From SZUA-365 sp034002405 (GTDB taxonomy: Bacteria; Bacteroidota; Ignavibacteria; SZUA-365): a DNA stretch of 38,171 nucleotides. A program made the position numbers and the translations under genes. The notes below the pieces were generated by a model. The model was given only the letters and a program-made list of their open reading frames with translations. It was not told the origin of the DNA and did not search any database. Below, one piece after another: positions 1 through 6,134 of the stretch. Each line of letters opens with the position of its first letter. The stretch's first letter is position 1. Location: contig JAVFAS010000034.1 of NCBI GenBank assembly GCA_034002405.1, positions 1 to 38,171 on the forward strand. The letters run 5' to 3'.

Positions 1-21
1 ATATTTTGGTTTTTCCATCTC

Positions 22-363
22 TCATCCGTGGAGCAGCGTTCCGAGCTTGCCCAGCACCTGAGACACGGTTTCCGGAGGCACGCAGCACAGCAGCGATGCC
101 TTGCGCGTCCGCCAGTCCATGCTCTTGACCTGGTCGGAAAGGATGACGCCGGTAGCCTTCAGCCCATCGGGGACCGCGACCTCGAACGGATAGCCCTTCG
201 CTTCGTTGGTGAGCGGACAGAGAATCGCAAGTCCCACCTTGTGGTTGTAGGATCGGGGGGAGAGGACGAGCGCGGGTCGGAGTCCAGCCTGCTCATGGCC
301 TTCCCGGGGATGAAACGAGATCCAGACCACGTCACCCCGGTCGGGACAGTACGCGGGCCTCAC
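22..363 (-). CDS. mazF: MazF-type endoribonuclease toxin
   Basis: Toxin half of a type II toxin-antitoxin pair; the family cleaves single-stranded mRNA at short motifs and is neutralised by MazE. The 113-residue product follows E. coli MazF closely in order and length: GDVVWISFHP near residues 10-19, EQAGLRPALVLSP (24-36), the conserved Thr/Asn segment CPLTNEAKGYPFEV (49-62), and LSDQVKSMDWR (75-85). The start is a GTG at 363-361 that overlaps the mazE stop (GTGA, 4 nt shared), the usual sign of translational coupling. A longer in-frame upstream reading exists but runs antisense-like through mazE and is not the gene. Toxin and antitoxin are transcribed together from the minus-strand promoter near 625-656. 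The downstream end of the unit lies beyond the window edge. The gene appears intact. Confidence 0.93.
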   Translation of the reverse strand: MRPAYCPDRGDVVWISFHPREGHEQAGLRPALVLSPRSYNHKVGLAILCPLTNEAKGYPFEVAVPDGLKATGVILSDQVKSMDWRTRKASLLCCVPPETVSQVLGKLGTLLHG

Positions 364-602
364 CAGATCTCCCGACCGACAGCATCCCCGGTGTCGGCCT
401 CGGAATGAAGATTGTCCTTCCTGACCCCCTTCAGGAGTTCCTCCAGCGTGAACTCGGTCTCCATCCGCGGATCGATCACGATGCGGCCGTCCTCGACGCT
501 GATATCGACCGCGGTTCCATACGCCAGTCCCGTCTCCTTGACAAACGCCAGGGGGATCCGAATCGCGAGACTGTTTCCCCATTTCTGTATTCTGCTCTGC
601 AT
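360..602 (-). CDS. mazE: MazE-type antitoxin (SpoVT/AbrB fold)
   Basis: Antitoxin partner of the adjacent toxin. The 80-residue product has the MazE/AbrB swapped-hairpin signature at its N-terminus (IQKWGNSLAIRIP at residues 5-17, then a Gly-x-x-Val-x-Ile...GRIVI strand pair around 29-43). An acidic C-terminal tail (FTLEELLKGV onward) corresponds to the part that wraps around MazF in known complexes. The ATG at 602-600 is preceded by AAGGACG as a ribosome site. A longer in-frame start at 845 was rejected because the extra residues do not look like protein and run through the operator. MazE-family proteins bind DNA and repress their own operon, which fits the perfect palindrome just upstream. 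Confidence 0.92.
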   Translation of the reverse strand: MQSRIQKWGNSLAIRIPLAFVKETGLAYGTAVDISVEDGRIVIDPRMETEFTLEELLKGVRKDNLHSEADTGDAVGREIW

Positions 603-612
603 GGTCGTCCTT

Positions 613-656
613 TTGTATATACAATGAAGATACGGCCTTGCCCATGGAAAATCAAG
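613..656 (-). promoter_or_regulatory. mazEF promoter with palindromic operator
   Basis: Reading the minus strand, CTTG (656-653) is followed after 20 nt by TATCTTCA (632-625), a weak match to the Bacteroidota -33/-7 pattern. Directly abutting it is the perfect 12-bp palindrome TTGTATATACAA (613-624), which would cover the expected transcription start. It lies 10 nt before the mazE start codon, leaving only the ribosome site between. A palindrome in this place is what autoregulation by MazE-MazF would need. The palindrome is seen directly; its use as operator is inferred. Confidence 0.5.
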
Positions 657-1030
657 CCCCCCCCCTGTTTGGCCGACGCGTGATCCCGTGCTCCGCACAT
701 TCACTTCATATTCTGGTTTTCCTCCCTCCCTCTGAAATCCCGTCCGGTCTGGAACCACGCGGGCGGCATGAAATTCCCCCGGCGGATTTCGGCGCGGGTT
801 TCCGCTTTCGATGGATACCAGGATGTACCCATCTGTCCCGCGCAATACACGGCGACACCTTCCAGCAGTACCGTATCGGCATGCGCATCGAAACGGACGG
901 GAGATGCGCCGCGTCGGGAACCGTTCCCAGGGCTGAAGCCCCGGGCGATGACGTTACACCCCTCCGGGGTGCTCCTCTGTGCCGGCGCCTGTCCACCGTA
1001 GTTCCGCTCCGCGGAACGAAGGCGGACGCC
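657..1030. other. gene-free spacer between mazEF and the membrane-protein gene
   Basis: I find no supportable gene here. Open frames crossing it lack start-site context and have high-GC shadow composition. It holds the hairpin cluster at 916-1017, and the promoter of the next gene begins at 1031. Confidence 0.5.
916..1017. repeat. cluster of four short inverted repeats
   Basis: Four hairpin-forming palindromes lie within about 100 bp. They are GGGAACCGTTCCC (916-928), GGGCTGAAGCCC (930-941, 5-bp stem), CACCCCTCCGGGGTG (957-971, 6-bp stem with TCC loop) and GTTCCGCTCCGCGGAAC (1001-1017, 7-bp stem with TCC loop). The last two share the same TCC loop. The series resembles REP-like intergenic repeats I recall from several GC-rich environmental phyla, but I cannot check its copy number here. 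Confidence 0.6.
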
Positions 1031-1061
1031 TTTGCGCCTCGATGCCTATTCCGTATCTTTG
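1031..1061 (+). promoter_or_regulatory. Bacteroidota-type -33/-7 promoter
   Basis: TTTG (1031-1034), a 19-nt spacer and TATCTTTG (1054-1061) match the published Bacteroides consensus TTTG...TAnnTTTG exactly at every defined position. The expected start, about 7 nt downstream, leaves a leader of roughly 28 nt before the ATG at 1096. It is the best promoter match in the window. Confidence 0.6.
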
Positions 1062-1095
1062 CATCCGGTAATCGGAAACAGAGGACTGAGCGGCA

Positions 1096-1623
1096 ATGGA
1101 TTGGTACATCACCTGGGTCACACAGCAACCGATGACGTCGGCGGCGATTCAATTCGGCATTCTCGGCACGCTGGGGGAGATTATCTCGCACACGCTGCGG
1201 ACAAAAAAGATCGGTTTGCCGCATTCCCCGCTGGAGATGCTGGGCAAGATGCTGGCCTGGGCGCTGCTGGGCATCGTCATTAAATACGGCTTCACCATGA
1301 TGAAGGGCGCGGTGACCGTGCTCGTCGAACACGGCATGCTGCCGGAGTTCTGCGGCGCGGGACTCGCCTACGCCTTCTGCGCCTCGGTGGCGACCAATGT
1401 GTTCTTTGGTCCGCAAATGATGTATTTCCATCGCATCGAGGACAACCTCATCCTCCGCCGCTGGAGCTTCGCCGGCATCGAAACCGCGCTCAAGACCCTC
1501 CTCTGGTTCTGGATCCCCGCCCACACCGTCACCTTCATCCTGCCAAAGGAATTCCAGATCGGCCTCGCCGCGGTCTGGAGCGTCGCGCTCGGGATCATTC
1601 TCGGACTCAGCATAAAGAAATAG
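1096..1623 (+). CDS. small multi-pass membrane protein, Mpv17/PMP22-like
   Basis: The 175-residue product is hydrophobic with about four membrane segments: roughly residues 14-32, 50-72, 86-105 and 150-172. An N-terminal GILGTLGEIIS (22-32) resembles the Gly-x-Leu-x-Gly-Asp-x-Ile-x-Gln stretch of the eukaryotic Mpv17/PMP22 family. The C-terminal FWIPAHTVTFILP followed by a final helix resembles that family's W-P...NF-x-x-V-P block. The resemblance is by eye only; it could be a separate bacterial membrane family. Mpv17 proteins form channels in mitochondrial or peroxisomal membranes, and no bacterial role is established to my knowledge. The gene stands alone, with its own promoter upstream and a large inverted repeat downstream. 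Confidence 0.75.
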   Translation: MDWYITWVTQQPMTSAAIQFGILGTLGEIISHTLRTKKIGLPHSPLEMLGKMLAWALLGIVIKYGFTMMKGAVTVLVEHGMLPEFCGAGLAYAFCASVATNVFFGPQMMYFHRIEDNLILRRWSFAGIETALKTLLWFWIPAHTVTFILPKEFQIGLAAVWSVALGIILGLSIKK

Positions 1624-1626
1624 CGC

Positions 1627-1691
1627 ATGGCTGATGGCTGATCGTTGATATTGTCTTTCTTATCAGCCATCAGTCATCAGCCATCAGCCAT
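1627..1691. repeat. heptanucleotide repeats arranged as an inverted repeat (possible terminator)
   Basis: ATGGCTGATGGCTGAT (1627-1642) is the exact reverse complement of ATCAGCCATCAGCCAT (1676-1691). It also pairs with 1662-1677 with one mismatch. The right arm is four tandem units of the 7-mer CAGCCAT/CAGTCAT. The element lies 3 nt after the stop codon of the membrane-protein gene, so it could act as a transcript-end hairpin with two alternative pairings. There is no clear T-run after it. Confidence 0.6.
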
Positions 1692-1728
1692 TCGTCATTG
1701 TTCCGGATTCCGATTTCCACGCTCGTTC

Positions 1729-1760
1729 CTTGCTCAAGTCATGCGGACTTCCGATCTTTG
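1729..1760 (+). promoter_or_regulatory. candidate promoter for the carbamoyl-phosphate operon
   Basis: CTTG (1729-1732), a 20-nt spacer and GATCTTTG (1753-1760) differ from TAnnTTTG only at the first base of the -7 box and from TTTG at one base of the -33 box. Use of this site would give a leader of about 270 nt. A second, weaker -7-like box (TACATTTC, 1981-1988) without a good -33 would give a short leader. In the remaining 1761-2037 I see no clear riboswitch or attenuator. Confidence 0.3.
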
Positions 1761-2037
1761 TATCTGATGGAGAAACGTTTCTCAGATGTCGATATTGATG
1801 TTCGAGCACATTGACAGACATACGAAGACCGATGATGCGCCACCCGGGATGGGCGGTTCATTCAACTGTTGCGCGACGCGTTCGCGGAAGATCCTGCAGT
1901 TCAAGCACTATTGCACCGACGCCCCCATTTGACCCGCCTCCCGCTCCGACCCGTCTTCCGTCGACGATTTTTCATTCAGATACATTTCCGTTTCACCATT
2001 CGCAACGGCATCCCCATGCCGGAAGGAGCACGCACAC

Positions 2038-2958
2038 GTGAAGACCCAAGACTTTCTCACCGTTCGCGACCTGAGCCAGGAAGAGATCCTCGAAACCTTC
2101 GCCATCGCGCGCGACATGAAGGCCGATCGCATGAAGTATTCCGAGGCGCTGAAGGGCCAGGCGCTCGCGCTGATTTTCGAAAAGCCCTCGCTGCGCACGC
2201 GCACCTCGTTCGACATCGGTATCCAGCAGCTCGGTGGCTATTCGCTGTACCTGTCGCCGGCCGAGATCAGCCTCGGCAAGCGCGAGTCGGTGCATGACGT
2301 CGCCAAGAATCTCGAGCGCATGGTGCAGGGCATCATGATCCGAACCTTCGCGCATCAGATCGTGATCGACATGGCGAAGTATGCCTCGATTCCCATCATC
2401 AACGGACTGACCGACTTTTCGCATCCCTGCCAGGCCATGGCGGACTTCCTCACGATCCAGGAAGTGAAGGGCGAATTGAAGGGCCTCAAGCTCTGCTACG
2501 TCGGTGACGGCAACAACGTCGCGCACAGCCTGATGTTCGCCGGCGCCCGGCTGGGCGTCGATGTCACCGTCGCCTGTCCCGCCGGCTACGAGCCGAATCT
2601 CATCGCGTGGCAGCAGGCGGTCGAGGACGCCAAGGCCACGGGGGCGACGATCGAGGTCGTGCACGATCCGGCCGCGGGGGTGAAGAATGCCGACGCGGTG
2701 TATACCGATGTCTGGGCGTCGATGGGACAGGAAGCCGAGGCCGCCGAACGCCGCCGCATCTTCCTGCCCTTCCAGGTCAACGAGGATCTGATGGCGAAGG
2801 CGAAGAAGGACGCGATCTTCATGCACTGCCTGCCCGCGCACCGCGGCGACGAGGTCACCGACGGTGTCATCGACGCGCCAAATTCGGTGGTCTTCCAGGA
2901 AGCGGAAAACCGCCTGCACGCGCAGAAGGCGGTCATGTATCAGCTGATGAAGAAATAA
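2038..2958 (+). CDS. argF: ornithine carbamoyltransferase
   Basis: Transfers the carbamoyl group of carbamoyl phosphate to ornithine, giving citrulline; the reverse is used in citrulline breakdown. The 306-residue length is normal. The carbamoyl-phosphate loop is EKPSLRTRTSF (48-58, SLRTR in place of the commoner STRTR), followed by FSHPCQAMADF (~129-139), DVWASMGQE (~224-232) and the ornithine-type catalytic block FMHCLPAHRGDEV (~260-272). That block argues against aspartate-, acetylornithine- or succinylornithine-specific relatives. Translation starts at GTG 2038, with AAGGAG (2023-2028) nine nt upstream. It is the first gene of a five-gene operon; carbamate kinase begins 9 nt after its stop. 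Whether the enzyme runs in the arginine-making or citrulline-splitting direction cannot be told from sequence. Confidence 0.95.
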   Translation: MKTQDFLTVRDLSQEEILETFAIARDMKADRMKYSEALKGQALALIFEKPSLRTRTSFDIGIQQLGGYSLYLSPAEISLGKRESVHDVAKNLERMVQGIMIRTFAHQIVIDMAKYASIPIINGLTDFSHPCQAMADFLTIQEVKGELKGLKLCYVGDGNNVAHSLMFAGARLGVDVTVACPAGYEPNLIAWQQAVEDAKATGATIEVVHDPAAGVKNADAVYTDVWASMGQEAEAAERRRIFLPFQVNEDLMAKAKKDAIFMHCLPAHRGDEVTDGVIDAPNSVVFQEAENRLHAQKAVMYQLMKK

Positions 2959-2967
2959 AGGACCGGC

Positions 2968-3942
2968 ATGTCCCGGACAGCACTCATCGCCATCGGCGGA
3001 AATTCGCTCATCCGCGCCGGCGAACGCGGTACGATCGAGGAACAGACGGCCAACGCGCACGCCACCGCGCGCGCGCTGGCGGCCATGGTCGCCCGCGGCT
3101 GGCGCATCGTGATCACGCATGGAAACGGCCCCCAGGTGGGGGCCGCCCTCCTGCGTTCGGAGCGCGCGGCCGGCGAGGTCTACACCCATCCGCTCGATGT
3201 CTGCGTGGCCACCACGCAGAGCGAGATCGGCTACCTGCTCCAGCGCGCGATGGAATTCGAGCTGCGGCAGCTCGGCCTCACCACACCGGTCATCACCGTG
3301 CTCACCCAGGTGCGCGTCGATCCGGCCGATCCCGCCTTCGCGCACCCCACCAAACCCATCGGTCCCTTCTACACCAAGAAAGAAGCCGAGGAAAAACAGC
3401 GCCGCCTGGGATGGAATATCGTCGAGGACAGTGCCCGCGGCTATCGACGCGTCGTGCCCTCGCCCGAGCCCTGCGAGGTGTTCGAGCAGCACATCATCCA
3501 CCGCCTGGTCGATGACGGCATGATCGTCATTGCCTGCGGCGGTGGCGGGATTCCGGTGATCGAGCATGAAGGACACCGTGTCGAGGGTTCCGAGGCCGTG
3601 ATCGACAAGGACCGCGCCTCGGCGCTGCTCGCGGCCGGACTCGGGGCCGATCTCTTCGTGATCAGTACCGACGCGCGGCAGGTGTATCTCGATTTCAAGA
3701 AAGCGACGCAGCGCGGCCTCGACCGGGTCACCGCCGACGAACTGCGGCGCCATTTCGATGACGGCCAGTTTCCGCCCGGATCGATGGGCCCGAAAGTCGA
3801 ATCGGCCCTGCGCTTCCTTCGCGACGGCGGAAAGGAAGTGATCATCACCTCGTACGAACATCTCGTCGACGCCCTCGACGGTCACGACGGAACGCATGTC
3901 GTGCCGGCGGAACAGGCGTCTCACGCACGGAAAGAGAGTTGA
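2968..3942 (+). CDS. arcC: carbamate kinase
   Basis: Catalyses carbamoyl phosphate + ADP = carbamate + ATP, normally the ATP-yielding last step of citrulline/arginine or purine-derived catabolism. In some archaea a carbamate-kinase-like enzyme is used to make carbamoyl phosphate. The 324-residue product has the amino-acid-kinase fold signatures AIGGNSLI (8-15), ITHGNGPQVG (~49-58), VIACGGGGIPV (~187-197) and VIDKDRASALLA (~210-221), and the C-terminal PGSMGPKVESALRF block of carbamate kinases. AAAGGA (2957-2962), overlapping the argF stop, is its ribosome site. It lies between the two carbamoyltransferases, with only 4 nt before the next gene. No arginine deiminase gene lies in the window. 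Confidence 0.95.
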   Translation: MSRTALIAIGGNSLIRAGERGTIEEQTANAHATARALAAMVARGWRIVITHGNGPQVGAALLRSERAAGEVYTHPLDVCVATTQSEIGYLLQRAMEFELRQLGLTTPVITVLTQVRVDPADPAFAHPTKPIGPFYTKKEAEEKQRRLGWNIVEDSARGYRRVVPSPEPCEVFEQHIIHRLVDDGMIVIACGGGGIPVIEHEGHRVEGSEAVIDKDRASALLAAGLGADLFVISTDARQVYLDFKKATQRGLDRVTADELRRHFDDGQFPPGSMGPKVESALRFLRDGGKEVIITSYEHLVDALDGHDGTHVVPAEQASHARKES

Positions 3943-3946
3943 AGAC

Positions 3947-4864
3947 ATGAATATCCGCCACGTCGTCGAGTCCCAGCAGTTCACCGTCCCCATGCTCATG
4001 CAGCTCTTCGAGCGCACCCGCACGATGGAAACCATCGTCCGCCGCGGGGGCACGCGCGACTACGAGCGCGCGATCATGGGCACGCTGTTCTACAAACCCT
4101 CGACCCGCACGCGCTTCTCCTTCGAATCGGCGATGCACCGGCTCGGCGGCCGCGTCCTGACCACCGAACAGGCGCGGGAATTCTCGTCCGAAATCGCGGG
4201 AGAGCAGCTGGAAGACACCATCCGCATCATCGGTCACTACTGCGACGTGATCGTGCTGCGGCATCACGAGGAAGGCGGCGCCAAACGCGCGGCGGCCTTC
4301 TCGACCGTGCCGGTGATCAACGCCGGTGACGGCGAGGGCGGCCAGCATCCGACGCAGGCCCTCCTCGATCTCTACACGATCTACAATGAGTGCCACACGC
4401 TCGACGGACTCTCGGTGGCGCTCATCGGCGCGCTCGATCAGGGACGCACCGCGCGTTCGCTGGCCTACCTGCTCGGGAAGTTCGATCGAACGAAACTGTA
4501 TTTCATCGCCCCCGACGAAATGCAGATCAAACCCGACATTCTCGAACATCTCGACAAGCACGGCGTCTCCTACGAATGCGCCGCGACGGCCGACGGCATT
4601 CTGCCGCATGTCGACGTGGTGTACCAGACGCGCATCGACCGTGCGCGGCTCCGCGATCGGGACATCGATTTCGGGCCCTATAACATCGATGGCCATGTGC
4701 TCGCGTCGATGAAGTCCGACGCGATCGTCATGCATCCCCTGCCGCGCTCGGTGGAGATCGATCACGCCGTCGACGCCGATCCACGCGCGGCCTATTTCCG
4801 TCAGACCCAGAACGGTCTCACCGTACGCATGGCCCTGTTGACCATGCTGCTCGATACCGAATGA
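3947..4864 (+). CDS. pyrB: aspartate carbamoyltransferase catalytic chain
   Basis: Condenses carbamoyl phosphate with aspartate, the first committed step of pyrimidine synthesis. The 305-residue product carries FYKPSTRTRFSFE (~47-59, carbamoyl-phosphate site), NAGDGEGGQHPTQALLDLY (~125-143) and VMHPLPRSVEI (~260-270), the aspartate-type Pro-Leu-Pro-Arg block. ATG 3947 was chosen because it lies 4 nt after the arcC stop, behind GAAAGAG. An in-frame start at 3896 would lie inside arcC and add unrelated residues. No pyrI regulatory chain or dihydroorotase is next to it, unusual for a biosynthetic pyrB. A catabolic carbamoyltransferase of the YgeW type was considered, but the intact aspartate motifs favour true ATCase. 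Its place directly after carbamate kinase suggests shared use of carbamoyl phosphate. Confidence 0.9.
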   Translation: MNIRHVVESQQFTVPMLMQLFERTRTMETIVRRGGTRDYERAIMGTLFYKPSTRTRFSFESAMHRLGGRVLTTEQAREFSSEIAGEQLEDTIRIIGHYCDVIVLRHHEEGGAKRAAAFSTVPVINAGDGEGGQHPTQALLDLYTIYNECHTLDGLSVALIGALDQGRTARSLAYLLGKFDRTKLYFIAPDEMQIKPDILEHLDKHGVSYECAATADGILPHVDVVYQTRIDRARLRDRDIDFGPYNIDGHVLASMKSDAIVMHPLPRSVEIDHAVDADPRAAYFRQTQNGLTVRMALLTMLLDTE

Positions 4865-4907
4865 CTTTTTCACGCTCCCATCACCGATAATCATCAAAGG
4901 ACTCCGT

Positions 4908-6104
4908 ATGAACAGCCAGGATTATATCGCCATCGAAGAACAGTACGGCGCGCACAACTATCATCCGCTCGACGTGGTCGTGCACAGCGCCCAGGGCGCA
5001 TGGGTGACCGACGTCGATGGAAAGAAGTACCTCGACTGCCTCGCGGCGTATTCCGCCGTCAACCAGGGGCACTGCCACCCGCGCATCGCCGAGGCATTCG
5101 TCGAGCAGGTCTCGCGCGTCACGCTCACCAGCCGCGCCTTCCGCAACGACCGCCTGCCGCTGCTGTACAAGAAGCTGCACGACATGACCGGCTACGAGAT
5201 GTCCTTGCCGATGAACTCGGGCGCCGAAGCCGTCGAAACAGCCATCAAGACCGCGCGCCGCTGGGGGTATGACGTGAAGGGGATCGCCGAAAACAAGGCG
5301 GAGATCGTCGTCGCCTCGGGCAACTTCCATGGCCGCACCACGACCATTGTCGGCTTCTCCGACGACCCGGCCTCCTTCAAGGGCTTCGGGCCGTACTGCA
5401 CGCAGGCGTTTCCCATGCATGAATACGGCAACATCGAGGACCTGCAATCGAAAATCACCCCGAACACCTGCGCCGTGATGATCGAACCGATCCAGGGCGA
5501 GGGCGGCATCGTGATTCCCCCCGACGGGTATCTCAAGGCCGTGGCCGACCTGTGCAAGGAAAAGGGCATCCTCTTCATCTGCGACGAGATCCAGTCGGGC
5601 CTCGGCCGCAGCGGCAAGCTGTTCGCGCATTATTACGAAGACGTGCGGCCCGATATCGTCATCATCGGAAAAGCACTTTCCGGAGGTTTTTATCCGGTAT
5701 CCGCCATCCTCGCCGACAAGGCGATTCTCGGCGTGATCAAGCCCGGAGAGCACGGCTCGACCTTCGGTGGCAATCCCCTTGCCGCCGCGGTGGCCGTGCG
5801 CGCCCTCGAAGTGATCGAAGAAGAGAAGCTCATCGAGCGCTCGTTCGAACTCGGCACGTATTTCGCCGAGCGCCTGCGCGCGATTCCTTCCGCGCACATC
5901 GTGAAGGTCCGCGCCCGCGGCTTGTGGATCGGTCTCGTGCTCGACACGAAAGCGCGGCCGTTCTGCGAAGCGCTCAAGGAGGAAGGTATCCTCTGCAAGG
6001 AGACCCACGAGCACATCATTCGCTTCGCCCCGCCCCTCGTGATCACGAAGGAGGACATCGACTGGGCGCTCGCACGCATCGAACACGTTCTGACGTCGAA
6101 ATAA
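4908..6104 (+). CDS. rocD: ornithine--oxo-acid aminotransferase
   Basis: PLP-dependent class III aminotransferase interconverting ornithine and glutamate-5-semialdehyde, linking ornithine to proline and glutamate. The 398-residue product has the ornithine aminotransferase series NQGHCHPRI (~44-52), TSRAFRND (~66-73), MNSGAEAVETAIK (~102-114), GNFHGRT, EPIQGEGGI, CDEIQSGLGRSGK and the PLP lysine in IIGKALSGG (Lys255). These are followed by HGSTFGGNPL. Motifs such as SRAFRND separate it from acetylornithine and GABA transaminases. AAAGGA at 4896-4901 precedes the ATG. It is the fourth gene of the operon, 43 nt after pyrB and 30 nt before the last gene, so ornithine from the carbamoyltransferase reaction has an exit (or supply) encoded in the same transcript. 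Confidence 0.93.
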   Translation: MNSQDYIAIEEQYGAHNYHPLDVVVHSAQGAWVTDVDGKKYLDCLAAYSAVNQGHCHPRIAEAFVEQVSRVTLTSRAFRNDRLPLLYKKLHDMTGYEMSLPMNSGAEAVETAIKTARRWGYDVKGIAENKAEIVVASGNFHGRTTTIVGFSDDPASFKGFGPYCTQAFPMHEYGNIEDLQSKITPNTCAVMIEPIQGEGGIVIPPDGYLKAVADLCKEKGILFICDEIQSGLGRSGKLFAHYYEDVRPDIVIIGKALSGGFYPVSAILADKAILGVIKPGEHGSTFGGNPLAAAVAVRALEVIEEEKLIERSFELGTYFAERLRAIPSAHIVKVRARGLWIGLVLDTKARPFCEALKEEGILCKETHEHIIRFAPPLVITKEDIDWALARIEHVLTSK

Positions 6105-6134
6105 AACTTTTTCCATCAACCACCGGAGAGATTC

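Noticed and set aside
638..1135. Open frames between mazEF and the membrane-protein gene
   Set aside because: They cross hairpin repeats and the promoter, lack ribosome sites and resemble no protein.
1993..4053. 686-codon minus-strand open frame across argF and arcC
   Set aside because: It runs opposite to two genes with clear motifs and is an Arg/Asp/His/Gly-rich shadow typical of high-GC codon bias.
3947..4864. Reading the third operon gene as a YgeW-type or knotted transcarbamylase
   Set aside because: STRTR, HPTQ and HPLPR motifs and normal length are those of aspartate carbamoyltransferase.
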